Assembly: GCA_006503535.1 (NCBI GenBank)
Contig: QYRS01000012.1
Span: 62,001 to 126,000, forward strand
From: Arthrinium phaeospermum
Lineage: Eukaryota; Ascomycota; Sordariomycetes; Amphisphaeriales; Apiosporaceae
DNA: 64,000 bases
Direction of reading: 5' to 3'
The notes under the pieces are model-generated. The model saw nothing but the letters and a program-made list of their open reading frames with translations, had not been told where the DNA came from and did not search any database. The position numbers and the translations under genes were made by a program. Of this stretch, positions 12,711-24,346 are shown in pieces (position 1 is the stretch's first letter; each line of letters begins with the position of its first letter).

Positions 12711-13406
12711 GATGGATCCAGCGGTGGTATAGAGGTCACCTATATCCGAGAACGTGTTTGCTGATTTGTTTGAGATACCCTTGTTTTTCCGAGTTAGTTG
12801 ATTTCGTCGTTGGAGGCATGGTGCCACAAAGCCACATGATAGGGCAAACGGTCGGTTGAGATGCCAAACTCAAATCTTCTATTGATAAGAATGTTGTGAC
12901 ATTCGGTCAAATGCAACGCAATGCTATACAGTGCCTGCTATCAATGAGTGCCAACCCCTCATCGAACCAATACCCAATGCAAATACTCGCTTCTTCGGAC
13001 GTATGCCCCGTATGCAGTTCCCCAAACGCCGTCAATGCTTCTTCTACGTACCAACAGTGCCTCTCGACCGATCATAGCTCGCTTCACGTCAATTTCTTCT
13101 ATTTTGAAATTCCGAGACTGGGATTGATAGTGCCCTTCTGTCCTAGCCCCGGCGTATGCATCATTAACTTGGAGCTCGGAGTACCACTGGCAGATCCGAC
13201 TGCTTGCGTTTCTTCGGTAGACTGCTCGAAAGGACAAGAATCTGGGCGGCAGTCGGCGACCGAAGGGCTGACTCCTTTTTGGCCCCTTTGAATAAGGCCC
13301 GAACCTCGGCTTCCTCCAGTAAGACCCGCAATGTTCGTTTCGCCCAGTGATCTCTGTGTATCTGGTTGCGTAGATCCTCCAATTCCTGAGCCCCGTCCTC
13401 TTGCCC
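12711..13406. other. Convergent 3' flanks
   Basis: A 696-bp tail-to-tail space between the DUF1917 gene (+) and NAA30 (-). Frames of 131 and 173 codons overlap here in opposite directions, but neither has protein-like features or splice support. It is probably untranslated 3' sequence. Confidence 0.55.
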
Positions 13407-14169
13407 CTAATGGGTCGGGCTGACGGGTCGGGCATCCTCTGTTGTGCCTCCACCAGCGGCGACCGTCGCGGCGCTCGCACTTTCCAGAGGCAGCAACGGG
13501 GGCGGGGGCTTCATGGAAGTCTTGAGCAGCAAGACGAGTCGGTACGCACTGTTTCCGTTCAGGTAGTATCGATGCAGCTTCTTGGATCGCAAGAATCCAA
13601 GACGCTCGTAGAGTCGCATGGCTGCCGTGTTGGTTTCTTCTGTCTCCAGCACCACCTCGTCCGCGTTTCGGTCGGCCATGGCATCAATGGCCATCTTGAC
13701 AAGCGCCGTGGCGATTCCGTGACCTCGATAGGCGGAGGACACAGCTAGCATGGCGATGTAGCCTCGGTGCGTGGCGGGCGAATGGGAGGCATGGTGCTCG
13801 AGTTTACAAATGATGACACCTATGAGCGAACCATCATCCGGATGCAATGCCTGTCAAACCCCGTCTCTTTGTCAGCTGGGGAAGTCATCCAGGGCCGTCC
13901 TTCTCTCGTTTCCTCTGCGAATTTGCAAAAGGTATTGGCAGATCAAGGCTGGTGTCTAAGGAAGGGGCTGAGCAAAGGGTGCTGACCATGTAGCACAAGT
14001 GGGCCCATTGGTATAGAAAGTAACGGTAGACGTAGATGCTGTAGGGCTCGCTGAGGTCTTTGGAGATCAGGGCGCGGATGGCGGGTAAATACTGCTCCTC
14101 GAGTGCATGTTCGTATTGGATGTACCGTAGTTCGCCGGGCAGCTCGGTAGCGCGCGTCGCTGTCTCCAT
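13407..14169 (-). CDS. NAA30: NatC N-alpha-acetyltransferase catalytic subunit
   Basis: Exons 13987-14169 and 13407-13850 (minus strand) give 208 aa. It is a GNAT-fold enzyme: YIQYEHALEEQYLPAI and EPYSIYVYRYFLYQW at the N-terminus, then IGVIICKLE, the acetyl-CoA loop RGHGIA, and ETEETNTAAMRLYERLGF. This is the Mak3/Naa30 catalytic subunit of NatC, which acetylates N-terminal Met followed by a hydrophobic residue on ribosome-bound proteins together with the Naa35 and Naa38 subunits. The intron is 136 nt, with a weak GTCAGC donor, an AGCTGAC branch site and a TTTGACAG acceptor; splicing restores the conserved junction CYM/ALHPDD in phase 0. Retention would stop translation before the acetyl-CoA loop. 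A Pro/Ala/Ser tail of about 35 residues follows the domain. Confidence 0.87.
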
Positions 14170-15671
14170 GTTACCCGTCGGTTGGGTCAGGCGAACGAGG
14201 GAAAGGAGACGAAGTTTTGAGCGGGTGCCGGCACGGTATAGTATATCACTCCCGGCGAAATACCCCGCGTCTCCGAATTGATCGACAACCGAATTCTTGA
14301 GTTTGCCGCTTTCACAATGTAACTACCATAACGGATGCTCATTCAATTGGGTCTTTTCGTTCTCCTTCTTCTTCTCCCGGTTTTTTTTTTTCTTCCTCTT
14401 CTTCAGACACGGTGGATAAGAAGGAGGGAAAGTTGGAAAGGACGGGTTTGAATTCGAGATGGTCCAAGAGCGACGACGCACGCTGCTGTTACAGGTATGC
14501 CAATGCAAACGCGAGATGATCTTACGTGTGTCAAGGTCGGACAATTATCAGACGAGCAACGCCTCTTGAGAGAGAATGGCAATGTAGGGATAGTGAGACG
14601 TCAGCCAGCGACAGCAGACAGAAAGTGCCAAATGAAATGAAGAAAAGAGTGTCCCCCGTCCACGTTGCAGACAGCCGATATGACTTCACCAGGAACCCGC
14701 AAGCAAGCTGGTAAACGGAGATTGGAATGGAGCACCCAACGCGGCCACAGTCTGGTTAGCAAAGGCACTCGAGGTCTCGAGCACCGACCCAAGCTCAAGC
14801 ATTTTACTGGCCTACCCACTTTCACATGTGACTGGCTGAATGGGGACAGGTTTAAGCATGACGCTCGGAGCTGCACCAGCACCACCAGGATTGTGTACCA
14901 GTCAATCGCATGGATGTTTGCCCGCCTACAATGCCATCTGATTTCTTGCATGATGGTTTCTTGGTTCGAGCCAAGCAATTTGATCAATGCCACCAAACAT
15001 GATGGCAGACTTGTACATTGGTACACAAATTATGCGTGCCGTGCTATACTTACAATTACTGTACCTAGCAACCTGACAAGCGGGAAACAAGCTCGGAAGA
15101 AGCACCCCTCGAAATTGACGACGATCGCTGTACTGTAAGAGACTGGTACTTATCTACTGTAGCTTCCGTCTGGTGGCTGTTTCGTTTCGGCCCATTTCAG
15201 TACTAGGTAGCAGCAGGATTGATCTACTTTGGGTGCCTGACCTACAGTAGCGCTCTTTGCGTGCAAGTTTTTGATTGACGTCAGGATGTTTCGTGGGATT
15301 CCCGTGTTTCCTCAGCCCCGCGAAAATAATTGACAGTCGTCTTTTCTTCTTCTTGCCTGCCCTCCTTTGCAAGTCTGTCAGGACTTAGGAGGAAACACTT
15401 TCTCGTAGAACTCGTGTCGAGATTGTCAGGGACATTTCCCCGTCCGACGGTGTTTTACGAAACCCATCGCGGGCGGCTGTGGGGTTCGAAGGAGCGGCAG
15501 TTCAAATTATTGTTGTTGCTCATCTTAAGTAATATAACGGACGCCGACAGGCAACGACCGACCACCATCTACTCAAGCCCGAATCTGCGCGCGCTTCCCG
15601 CCCTACTGTGCAACCGATCTCACTATTGGCCTAGACATGTAGCATCGCTCGAAAGACGCAGACAACAAACA
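14170..15671. promoter_or_regulatory. Divergent intergenic region, NAA30 / PDAT
   Basis: About 1.5 kb between divergent genes. It contains a polypyrimidine/polypurine stretch at about 14360-14430 and no recognisable protein. A frame runs upstream of and into the PDAT start from 15330, but the ATG at 15672 follows a typical A-rich context (ACAAACAATGG) and is preferred. Confidence 0.5.
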
Positions 15672-17655
15672 ATGGCTTCAGAACTTCGCCGGCGGGTGCT
15701 TAACCCCGACACGGCCTCCGATTCGTCGCCGCCAGCTTCCTCGCGCGAGGACAGCCCCGTGAGACCGGGAGATAAGATCAAGGTGGTCCATCATATCGAA
15801 AAGGCCAAGACTCAGAAGCGCAAATCTACCCTCATCTTTCTGATAGGTAGTCTCTGCGGCCTCATCGCGGCTGGCTTCTTGGCCCAGAGCAATGATCTGA
15901 TTGCTTTTCCCGAGTTTGGCGAGCTGAGCATGGACAGCTTCCTGGACGTGCTGCCGGCCGGCTTCTCGAAAGAGATGAAGGATCTCATGGTCTGTTCCCC
16001 ACCGTGCTTCGAAGCTTTCGCGGCCGCATTGGTCTAACGTGTTGCGACTCCAGAACGGCGAACGCAGTTACGCCGAAAGCTACGATGCCTTTTCCGTCGG
16101 TCTCAAGGCCAAGGCCGCCGGTCTCCATGCCCACCATCCGATAATCATGGTTCCCGGTGTCATCTCGTCCGGGCTCGAGTCGTGGGGTACAGGCAACTCT
16201 TCCCGGCCGTATTTCCGAAAGAGATTATGGGGCAGTTGGACAATGATGAGGGCTTTGGTCCTGGACAAGGAGGCCTGGAAGAAGCACATCATGTTGGACA
16301 AGGTGACCGGTCTCGACCCCCCAGGAATCAAACTGAGGGCCGCTCAGGGGTTTGATGCCACCGATTTCTTCATAACGGGCTACTGGATCTGGAACAAGAT
16401 ATTTGAGAATTTGGCTTCCCTCGGTTACGATCCAACAAACTCGTTCACCGCAGCATACGACTGGAGGCTATCCTACACGAACCTGGAGACGCGCGACCAA
16501 TATTTCTCTCGCCTGAAGCTCCATATCGAGATGGCGCACAAGTTCACCGGGAAAAAGGCAGTCTTGGCATCGCACAGCATGGGTGGTCAGGTTGTCTATT
16601 ATTTCTTCAATTGGGTTGCTTCAGCCAAAGGCGGGAATGGCGGCGACAGCTGGGTAGACGATCACGTAGAGGCTTGGATCAACATCAGCGGTTGCATGCT
16701 CGGTGCGGCCAAGGACGTGCCCGTGCTGCTCTCCGGGGAGATGAGAGATACTGCACAGCTTAGTGCCCTTGCCGTCTCCGCGCTGGACAAGTTCCTCAGC
16801 AAAGACGAGAGAGCCGAGCTCTTTCGAGCGATGCCGGGCATCTCTTCCATGTTACCCATGGGAGGTGATCGGGTCTGGGGAAACCTGACATGGGCTCCGG
16901 ATGATCGCCCAGGACAGAAGCATTCATATGGCTCCGCGATGAACTTCCGCATGGGGATGAACTGGACGACCCCCACGGCCAACTTCACCATGGAGGCAGC
17001 CAGGGCTTACCTGATGAACTCGACCGAGGAATGGTATCGAAACCATCTGAAGGGGAGCTACTCAGACGGGATTGCCGATACAGCTGCCGAGGTGGAAGCC
17101 AACATGGACGACCCGGTCAAGTGGATCAACCCCTTGGAGACTCGGCTACCATTGGCCCCGAACCTGAAGATTTACTGCTTTTATGGCGTGGGGATACCAA
17201 CAGAGCGGGCATATTACTATCGAACGTCAGATGCTTCCATGTTCACCAATCTCAGTATGACGATCGACACAGCGATGACGGTGGATGAGATCGACCACGG
17301 GGTGATTATGGGCGAAGGGGACGGCACCGTCAATCTTCTGAGCTCGGCATATATGTGTAACAGGGGGTGGAAAATGAGGCGGTACAATCCGGCCGGGGTC
17401 AAGCTGACGGTCTACGAAATGCCACATGAGCCTGAGCGGTTCAGTCCCAGGGGTGGTCCCAACACGGCAGAGCATGTGGATATCCTTGGGCGCACGAGTC
17501 TCAACGAGTTCGTGCTCAAGGTCGCTGCTGGTAAAGGAGACACGATACAGCCGAATGTCGTGAGCAACATACTCGAGTATGCACCGAAAGTCAAGGTTTA
17601 CGAAGAAGACAGCGATGTGTCTGATGAACATCCCATGGAAGTCACTAACGAATAG
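15672..17655 (+). CDS. LRO1: Phospholipid:diacylglycerol acyltransferase
   Basis: Exons 15672-15989 and 16054-17655 give 639 aa, close to yeast Lro1 (661 aa). The enzyme moves an acyl group from a phospholipid to diacylglycerol to make triacylglycerol at the ER and lipid droplets. A single membrane anchor lies at about residues 53-72 (LIFLIGSLCGLIAAGF) after a basic, Ser/Pro-rich cytosolic tail. The LCAT-like alpha/beta-hydrolase domain follows, with the PGVISSGLESW block, the salt-bridge region AAYDWRLSY and the nucleophile elbow SHSMGGQ (Ser about 281). The C-terminal EGDGTVNLLS contains the likely catalytic Asp, and AEHVDILG the likely catalytic His. The 64-nt intron has a weak GTCTGT donor, a GTCTAAC branch site and a CTCCAG acceptor, phase 0. 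Confidence 0.92.
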
Positions 17656-18196
17656 AGTACGACTGGTTGGCTCATGGAGTTCATAGCAGGTTTTACTAGA
17701 GGATGGATACTGTATCAAGTGCTATCTGGGCCGGGCGGTGTGCCTCTTATGATTGAGATATGAATAGAATAGACTGGGTGGTGGCTGAGCTGATTACCCC
17801 TTCGAAGTATACCCCGTTGAGAGTTGAGAGTTGAGACCCTTTTGCTTTTTGCATTTATATATTATAGAATCTTGCGGTGCTGTTTGTTCCTCCCCCAATG
17901 ATTGATATAGATAGATGCTAATTCAAAGGACTGCTTCCGGTCTTGTTGTGTGCATGGAATCTCGTAAACTTTCTTCAATTGTGTTAACTTCAATGGTTAC
18001 CTCCTACATGTACCTCTTTCTTGGGGCGCTCCCCAACTTGCGGCGGTTAATGGAAAAAGCACAGACCCTTTTCAGCAAATCCCACTTAAGTTCGATTCGA
18101 TTCGCGTCCGGCCATCCATCTACACATTCAAGGTCCGGCTTCGACATTGATTGGTTGTTGAGATTGTAAAGACGAGCCGTATCGCCCTCTGGTACC
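17656..18196. other. 3' flank of PDAT and TAN1 promoter
   Basis: A 541-bp space between two plus-strand genes. The first part is AT-rich, with TATATATTATAG-like sequence near 17858-17870, typical of a fungal 3' end. Nothing coding is seen. Confidence 0.55.
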
Positions 18197-19521
18197 ATGA
18201 GTTCCGCCGCGCCCAAACGAAAGGACGCCCCTGGTGGTGGCGATCAAGGGCGCCTGAAGAAGAGCAAGGTAAGGGCATCGAGATTTCCTCGAGGCTTCGA
18301 GGGCCACCACAAGCATGCTAATCATTATGGAAATCCGCAGGGCGGCAATTTTGGCAAATGGCAAACGCCGCATCAGAAAGCCAAGATGGACACAATGAGG
18401 GCCAAAGGTCGGACTCTCGATGTCGGCGATGTAGGATTCTGGGTTACTTGTCAACGTAACAAGGAGATCAAGGCCCTGGATGAAGTAGTGGCAATGTGCG
18501 ACGAAGTGAGTGTTGAAAACCCCTACAGGCTTCCTCCATCACACTAACGCCCGCTCCAACTAGTATGGCGAGAAGCTATATGGCATCAAGCCAATGATGG
18601 AGGATGACAATGACTCCGAGGACGAAGGTGACATTGAGGCTGCCATCCAAAAGGAAGTTGCTGGCATCAAGAAGCAGGCTTCGAGCAACAAAACTCTGGA
18701 TACCTCGGCCTTTGCTCCTATGCGTCTCAGCCTGGATTGCTTGCTATTTGTCAAGACGAAGCAGCCAGTAGATCCCCGCCAGTTCGCTCGTAAGGTGTGC
18801 GAAGATGCCATGCTGGTCACCGACAGGAAACAGCGGCGGTCCAGATTCCTCAACAGGATCACGCCCATCACTCTCATGGGCAGCGCAACCAAGGTCGGGA
18901 TCGAGGAGACTGCAAGGACGGTTCTAGCGCCCGAGTTCGATCTGATACCAGCAGGAGAGGAATCGGAGAGCCTGGGGGAGAAGGACGTCAAGGGCTCTTC
19001 GGTAAGTACCCAGGGTGCAGCAGTGGCCAAACGCCCTGTCCGACATGCAGTTCACTGATCTAATAACCTCGCAGTATGCAATTCGCGTCAGCTCGCGAGC
19101 CCAAAGCAACCTCAAGACCCAAGACGTGATCAAACTGATTGCAGGTCTGATTGGCCCGCGCCACAAGGTCGATCTCACAAACCCGGACAAGTTCATCCTG
19201 GTCGAGATATTCCAAGTAAGTGTGACGCGATCTTTTGTCTGTCTCAGCATGCTCACCTGTTCATAGACATTTTGCGGTATGAGCGTCGTCGAGGGAGACT
19301 GGAATGAACTCAAGAGGTACAACATTCGCGAGCTGTACGAAGCGGCAACCGCGAAGGCAGAAGGCCCCAAGACAGACGATGCCCCGGAAGACGAACAGTC
19401 AGCAAAAGGGGACAGAGCCATAGAGCCCAACTCGACGGTGGATGCGAAGCCTGCCGGATCTGATTCGAAGGCCGCAGAGGAAGATGGCTCCCATGTCTTA
19501 CAGACAATCCCGGCTAACTAG
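18197..19521 (+). CDS. TAN1: tRNA acetyltransferase factor TAN1 (THUMP domain)
   Basis: Five exons: 18197-18268, 18341-18505, 18564-19001, 19075-19215 and 19267-19521, giving 356 aa. All junctions are phase 0 with standard donors (GTAAGG, GTGAGT, GTAAGT, GTAAGT). Key blocks are GDVGFWVTCQRNKE near the N-terminus, LDCLLFVKTK and SRFLNRITPI in the centre, and a C-terminal THUMP RNA-binding domain ending with YAIRVSSR, VDLTNPDKFILVEIFQ and TFCGMSVV. Yeast Tan1 and human THUMPD1 bind tRNA-Ser and tRNA-Leu and act with the Kre33/NAT10 acetyltransferase to form N4-acetylcytidine at position 12. The region from about residue 85 is acidic and low in complexity. The C-terminal tail of about 60 residues (Ala/Glu/Asp-rich) lies beyond the conserved domain. 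Confidence 0.9.
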
Positions 19522-22239
19522 ACGACGTCATTGGCATATGTTGGCCATTGAATTTCATCATGTTATAGAACCGAGTCGGAACTCCCATCAGTTATCACGG
19601 AGACTTATATGACATGATATAAGACCCTCACTCATGAAGCCCACAGCCTAGCCGGCAGCCAACTTGCTCGATGTTGGGCATGTTCCCGAACCCAGTACCC
19701 CTGCCGGCATGAGGATACAGATGAAAGGAACGGCGGACTGGCCAAATTGGATGCTCAGACCTCGGTGTATCCCAGCTAGAACCCGATGATTTTCAATGTG
19801 ATTTGGTACCCCTGCGGGTTGAGCAAGCCGTCGTATCTTGACCACTGGGGATCGGACAGAAGCAGGATCATATCGGGAAATAAAACAAGTGTCACGGCAA
19901 CTTTGCGCAACGCTGTCCAGCATGTGAGGAGGCACGGCGCGATCTTGCTGAGCTCATAATCGTTCCTAGGCATCTTCCTCGTTTCTCGTCCCTTGGGCGG
20001 CTTACCACAGGCACCGCGCTCCTTCCAGCTACAGACAGTACCTAGATCTATATGATGTACATACACCAAGCATACTTAAGTAGACACCCGTCTAGTGGGT
20101 ATGCCTCGTCCAGTAAGCGACGCGGGCGGCGATTTCGACGCTAAACCGGATCCCGACAAAACTGACGAGGACAATTTCGGAACACGGAGAATTGACGAGA
20201 CGGCTCCCACGAAATATACTTGTATGTATGCGACAAGCTTCATGCATATTGTGGGCTTCAAATAGGTAGGTGGGCGAGGATCCGGGCATGGCTTGTGGCG
20301 CTCGCGGCCCTGGGCAGTTGAAAAGGTTGATGCCGGTTAATTCAGCCATTTTCAGACCTAAGCGATTCGTCATCAAGCCACTATTATGTAGTACTCTTGC
20401 AATAATATGCAGTGTGCTTCCCCCCTTATCCGGCTGAAGGCCCTTTCAAGCCACTTCACCGGGTTGCTATCTCTGCCTCAAGCAGATGCAAATATAGAAA
20501 CCTCCTGCTTGGGTCAACGGTCCCAGCGGTACGGTTGAGCCCCGATTGGTAAGTGGTAGGCTCCTTTGCCATAGAAACATACTTAGTAAAGTACATAAAC
20601 TAACCCCCGCTGCCCGCCCTGCAAAACCACCCCACCACCACCTCTGACGCTAGAAGGCCTAGCCCGGTAGATTCGCTAAACCGGGCCAATGGGAAGCAAC
20701 TCTTCTCGCTTCTCCCTGCACTGGAACTCCAACCCATGCACTGACACCAACTACATGTACCTACCTACACACACACGCACACCATCCTCATCCGCCTCTG
20801 GATATGCATCTGTCGGATGGTATCAAGATTAAGGAGGAGGAGGAGTGAAGCTGTAGTTTGGAATATCCTCGCCTCACCGCTCCTTATAGACATGCCCTTA
20901 CGCAACCAAGAGCATGAACATATGATGATGAGACAACGGTCTCGGTCAAGCGAGTTCGCTTCCAAGGCCAATCACGAGGTGAATCCATGGCTCAAATTGG
21001 GCGCGTGTACGAGTGTATGTGTATCTTTTTTCCTGCGATTGGCATGGCCGCCAACCAATCCTTTTATTTCTGTCTCCTTGCCCTGATGAGCAGCTTTGCA
21101 TACTCTCACATATTCGAGGCCAGTGAGTGCCACGAGACATGCCATACTGTACACTCCTGGCTGGGTTTCGGTAGGTGCCATGTTCATCCAAACGGTGGCT
21201 CGAGCGCTATGCAGCAAACGCCTCGAGCCATATGCTTCTGAACTGACGCTGTCCAACCGACTGGCTGACATGCGAGCGGTTGGCCGTTGCCCTACCTAGT
21301 AAATGTGCTCGCAGTCCTGTGAGGAAGAAAGAAAAGCTGGGGTTGTGTGTGGACTGGTTCAGCCCCACGTGAAAATGCACAGCATATCATGGCTGTATGG
21401 GGTTCTCTGCACTGCATTTGGTCGGACAAGGCATACCACTCAGTGCACGATGCCGGCTTCTCGAATACTTCTCCCGGCATCTTGGAATTTCAGCCATTCG
21501 GAGCTGCCGTGGAGTAGAGAAGTCCTCCACTGATGGATGTGTTCTAAAACTTGTCAACATCTTCGTTTCATCCCAGAGGACTTAGCCATGCATATCGCCA
21601 GACCACTTCAGCAGCCCAACCCTTCCTTGCCCCATTCTCGGTGGCCCGGTTTGTGGTCCTCCGCCTAGATAGCCGAGCAGACCGTTACCTTCGTGTGCCA
21701 GATCCTACTGCTCGAGCCGCCTGTTCGGCGACCACACCCCCTTCTCTCTTGTTTTCCTCCTTCTCGCCTTCCCGGCCAAGCCTCGTTCGTCAAGAAGCGG
21801 TTGCTCCAGTCCGTATTCCTCGCCTGGCAGAAAGGCGCCCCTTCTTTGTCGTCTTCTTAGACATGTCACCCCATGTGCCCGACACCTTCTCCCGCCTTCC
21901 GACACAACCTGCCGTTTCGGGCACCATCGGTCATCTTGTCAAGTGACGACTGTATTTAAAAGGCCCGTACAGCTGCCCGCTCCCCTCCCGCTCTCCCCCT
22001 CACGCGGCTTGGCCATTTCATTCATTGTCCCATTCGCTATCACAACCCGTCACCTGCTTTTCCCTCCTTCTCTGGGGATAGTTAGACCCGCCACACTCAA
22101 TCTCCCAATCTGGACCAGCCTGCATATTACGGCCCTGGTAGGGTCAGGGTAGAACTCGCGCCACCCTGCAGCCAACGAGTCACTGCCTTTTGCTATCTGC
22201 CCAGAGGGTTGTCTCGGGTCCCGGTTCATACCCCTGCCT

Positions 22240-22277
<38 letters not shown>

Positions 22278-22621
22278 ACTGCTTTTGTCGGCCCATCAAC
22301 GCAGAAACGCCTTTATGGGCAGGTAGCGGCTGCTTTGCCCGGCTACCATACAACAGCCAGTCCATGGTTAAGTCAGATGTTGGCCTGATAGGCGGCAGGA
22401 GCAGCATAGCAGCACGGCCGGAACCGACGGTAGTTTGCATCCCCTTTGCAGTGGCCCCTTCCCGTAAAACCTTCATGTCACTCTACCATTTCCACCCGGC
22501 CGTCTCTGAGCTCCGCCTGTCCAAAGCCTTCAAACGTCCGCAATGTTGCACAAAGATACGGGAATCACGTCACCAAGCAGCTTCCCATCCACAAACTGAT
22601 TCTTTGCCACCTCTACTATCC
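19522..22621. other. Long intergenic region with (GA)n repeat
   Basis: About 3.1 kb with no gene I can support. Minus-strand frames at 19.6-20.4 kb and both-strand frames at 20.8-21.3 kb lack recognisable domains. From about 21.6 kb the plus strand becomes pyrimidine-rich (TCCC/CTCC), as in fungal promoters and leaders, ahead of the gene at 22622. The frame of that gene is open back to 22364, so a longer N-terminus is possible. Confidence 0.5.
22242..22275. repeat. (AG)17 microsatellite
   Basis: An uninterrupted AG/GA dinucleotide run of about 34 nt, upstream of the APH-like gene. Confidence 0.9.
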
Positions 22622-24346
22622 ATGAACCGACCGCCGCCGCTTGCACGTCTAGAAGCGGCCGTAAGCCATGCTGTGCCCCATGTAGCCGTCGAGTCTATGC
22701 TGCCACTGCCGCCGACGACGGCAGGCGGTCTGCAGCGGCTCTTCAGGATAACGCTGTCGGACGATAGAACGCTCTTGCTGAAGCTAGCACCCTCGCTCAT
22801 GCTGCGGCTCCTGCGCCCCGAGCAATATCTCGCACGGTCGGAGCCCTGCGTGATAGCATGGATATTCAGGGAAATTCTCGAAGCGTCGGGGGCCCAAACC
22901 CCCAGGATACCCTTGCAGTGTTTCGTCGCACCCGACAATCAGATGGGCTCAACTCCCCTCCAGGCGACAAACATGGTGAGCATGGACCAGGAAGCATCCT
23001 CTACAATATCGGGGGATTCCTTGCTCTCCTACCTGCCGGCCGTGATCGCGAGCTCGGCGTCCAGGGAGACGCTGGGGGCCCCCTTCAGCTTGTGGGAGCC
23101 TACCATGGGGGATTCCATCTCGAGCCTTCCAGGGCCGCTCACGCCGCTGGAGCGGAGAGTGGTGGAATACCAAAAGGGATACCTTGTCCGTCAGATATCG
23201 CAGTTCCGGGCCCCCAACTCTCGCTTCGGCCCCGCCATCGCCGTCCTCGGCGGCGCCCATTCCCCCTCTGATGGAAGCATGGAAAGTAAGGGTGGCTTAC
23301 CCATGCCGCCGTCATCTGTCGGTTCGGAGAGCGTCGCGACATGGTCTACAGCGTTTCTCGCCCTGATGGAGAACATACTTCGAGACGGCGAGGACGTGGC
23401 GCTCATGATCAACTACTCGCTCATCCGTGGCCATTTGGCCCGTCTGAGCTACACCCTGGACGATGTCACGGACTCTCGATTGGTGCTTTTCGATGCTGCC
23501 AATGACGCAAACGTCCTGGTTACGCGCTCTAGCAAGGAAGAGCAGCCCAAGGATAGATCTCCCAAGGCAGGCATTACGAAGAACGCAGGTCGGCAAACGA
23601 AATCATCGTTAACGGGTGGATTCCCATGCTACAGTCACAGGGAGGGCGGCACGACAAAGGATAGCTTCAAGTGTGTCGGGGGAGCAACCGGCATGCAAGG
23701 GGCGGCCGATGTTGCCGAAACAAACCGCATCAGTGTCACGGGCCTCCAGGACTGGAGCAACTGCGTATTCGGAGATCCCCTGATGGTCAAGGCGTTCAGC
23801 CGTAACCCGTCGTCTGACTTCCTTCGCGGATTTCGGGGCCAACCACCAGGTCTCGGTGACGTACAGGCAGCGACAACTTGGTTGCCCCCAACTCCCGTGA
23901 ACACGCCCGAGTCTTCATCTCAATTGCGTACGTCCCTTTCACCCTGCATAATTGCGCCGGACGATTCAACCAGGGCCGCGGGCGGTCTGTCAGAGCAAGG
24001 CAGAAGCTGTGATGGCGGAGATGAGAAGGTGGAAAGCTGCTGCAATGTTGATGAGCAGTACAGCAGCGCCGCGATCCGCCTCCTCCTTTACGAGTGTTAC
24101 CATGCGACTGTCGGCGTTGTGAAACAGTTCTACCGCCCGCCATCGCCTCAAAGTACGCAGGGCGAGACGGCGGCACGGCGGCGCCTGACGGACGTGCTGA
24201 TCAAGCTAGGGCAGATCCAGCGAGGGCCGGTTGGTGGTCACAACAGCAGCAGCAGGAGACCCAAGTCAAGGAGGGCCAATGATGGCGATGATGGCGATGG
24301 CGACGGATTGCCTTTGAAGCGGGCGAAACCAGAAACTGGGGGCTAG
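22622..24346 (+). CDS. Putative degenerate APH/kinase-like protein
   Basis: A single open frame of 574 aa from the ATG at 22622; the frame is open 86 codons further upstream. The N-terminal part resembles the small lobe of fungal aminoglycoside-phosphotransferase-like kinases: LFRITLSDDRTLLLKLAPS with a candidate ATP-binding Lys at about residue 54, then SEPCVIAWIFREIL as a possible helix C. Later VTDSRLVLFDAANDANVLV resembles the fungal APH segment that normally carries a HGD...N catalytic loop, but the His-Gly-Asp is absent. From about residue 300 to the C-terminus the protein is Ser/Gly/Pro-rich and low in complexity, ending in a basic, possibly nuclear-targeting segment (RRPKSRRA, then PLKRAKPE). 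It may be a pseudokinase; activity should not be assumed. The coding call is strong, the fold assignment moderate. Confidence 0.6.
   Translation: MNRPPPLARLEAAVSHAVPHVAVESMLPLPPTTAGGLQRLFRITLSDDRTLLLKLAPSLMLRLLRPEQYLARSEPCVIAWIFREILEASGAQTPRIPLQCFVAPDNQMGSTPLQATNMVSMDQEASSTISGDSLLSYLPAVIASSASRETLGAPFSLWEPTMGDSISSLPGPLTPLERRVVEYQKGYLVRQISQFRAPNSRFGPAIAVLGGAHSPSDGSMESKGGLPMPPSSVGSESVATWSTAFLALMENILRDGEDVALMINYSLIRGHLARLSYTLDDVTDSRLVLFDAANDANVLVTRSSKEEQPKDRSPKAGITKNAGRQTKSSLTGGFPCYSHREGGTTKDSFKCVGGATGMQGAADVAETNRISVTGLQDWSNCVFGDPLMVKAFSRNPSSDFLRGFRGQPPGLGDVQAATTWLPPTPVNTPESSSQLRTSLSPCIIAPDDSTRAAGGLSEQGRSCDGGDEKVESCCNVDEQYSSAAIRLLLYECYHATVGVVKQFYRPPSPQSTQGETAARRRLTDVLIKLGQIQRGPVGGHNSSSRRPKSRRANDGDDGDGDGLPLKRAKPETGG

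Noticed and set aside
11772..12827. 351-codon minus-strand frame over the DUF1917 gene
   Set aside because: It overlaps a gene with conserved domain and consistent splicing on the other strand, and has no family features itself.
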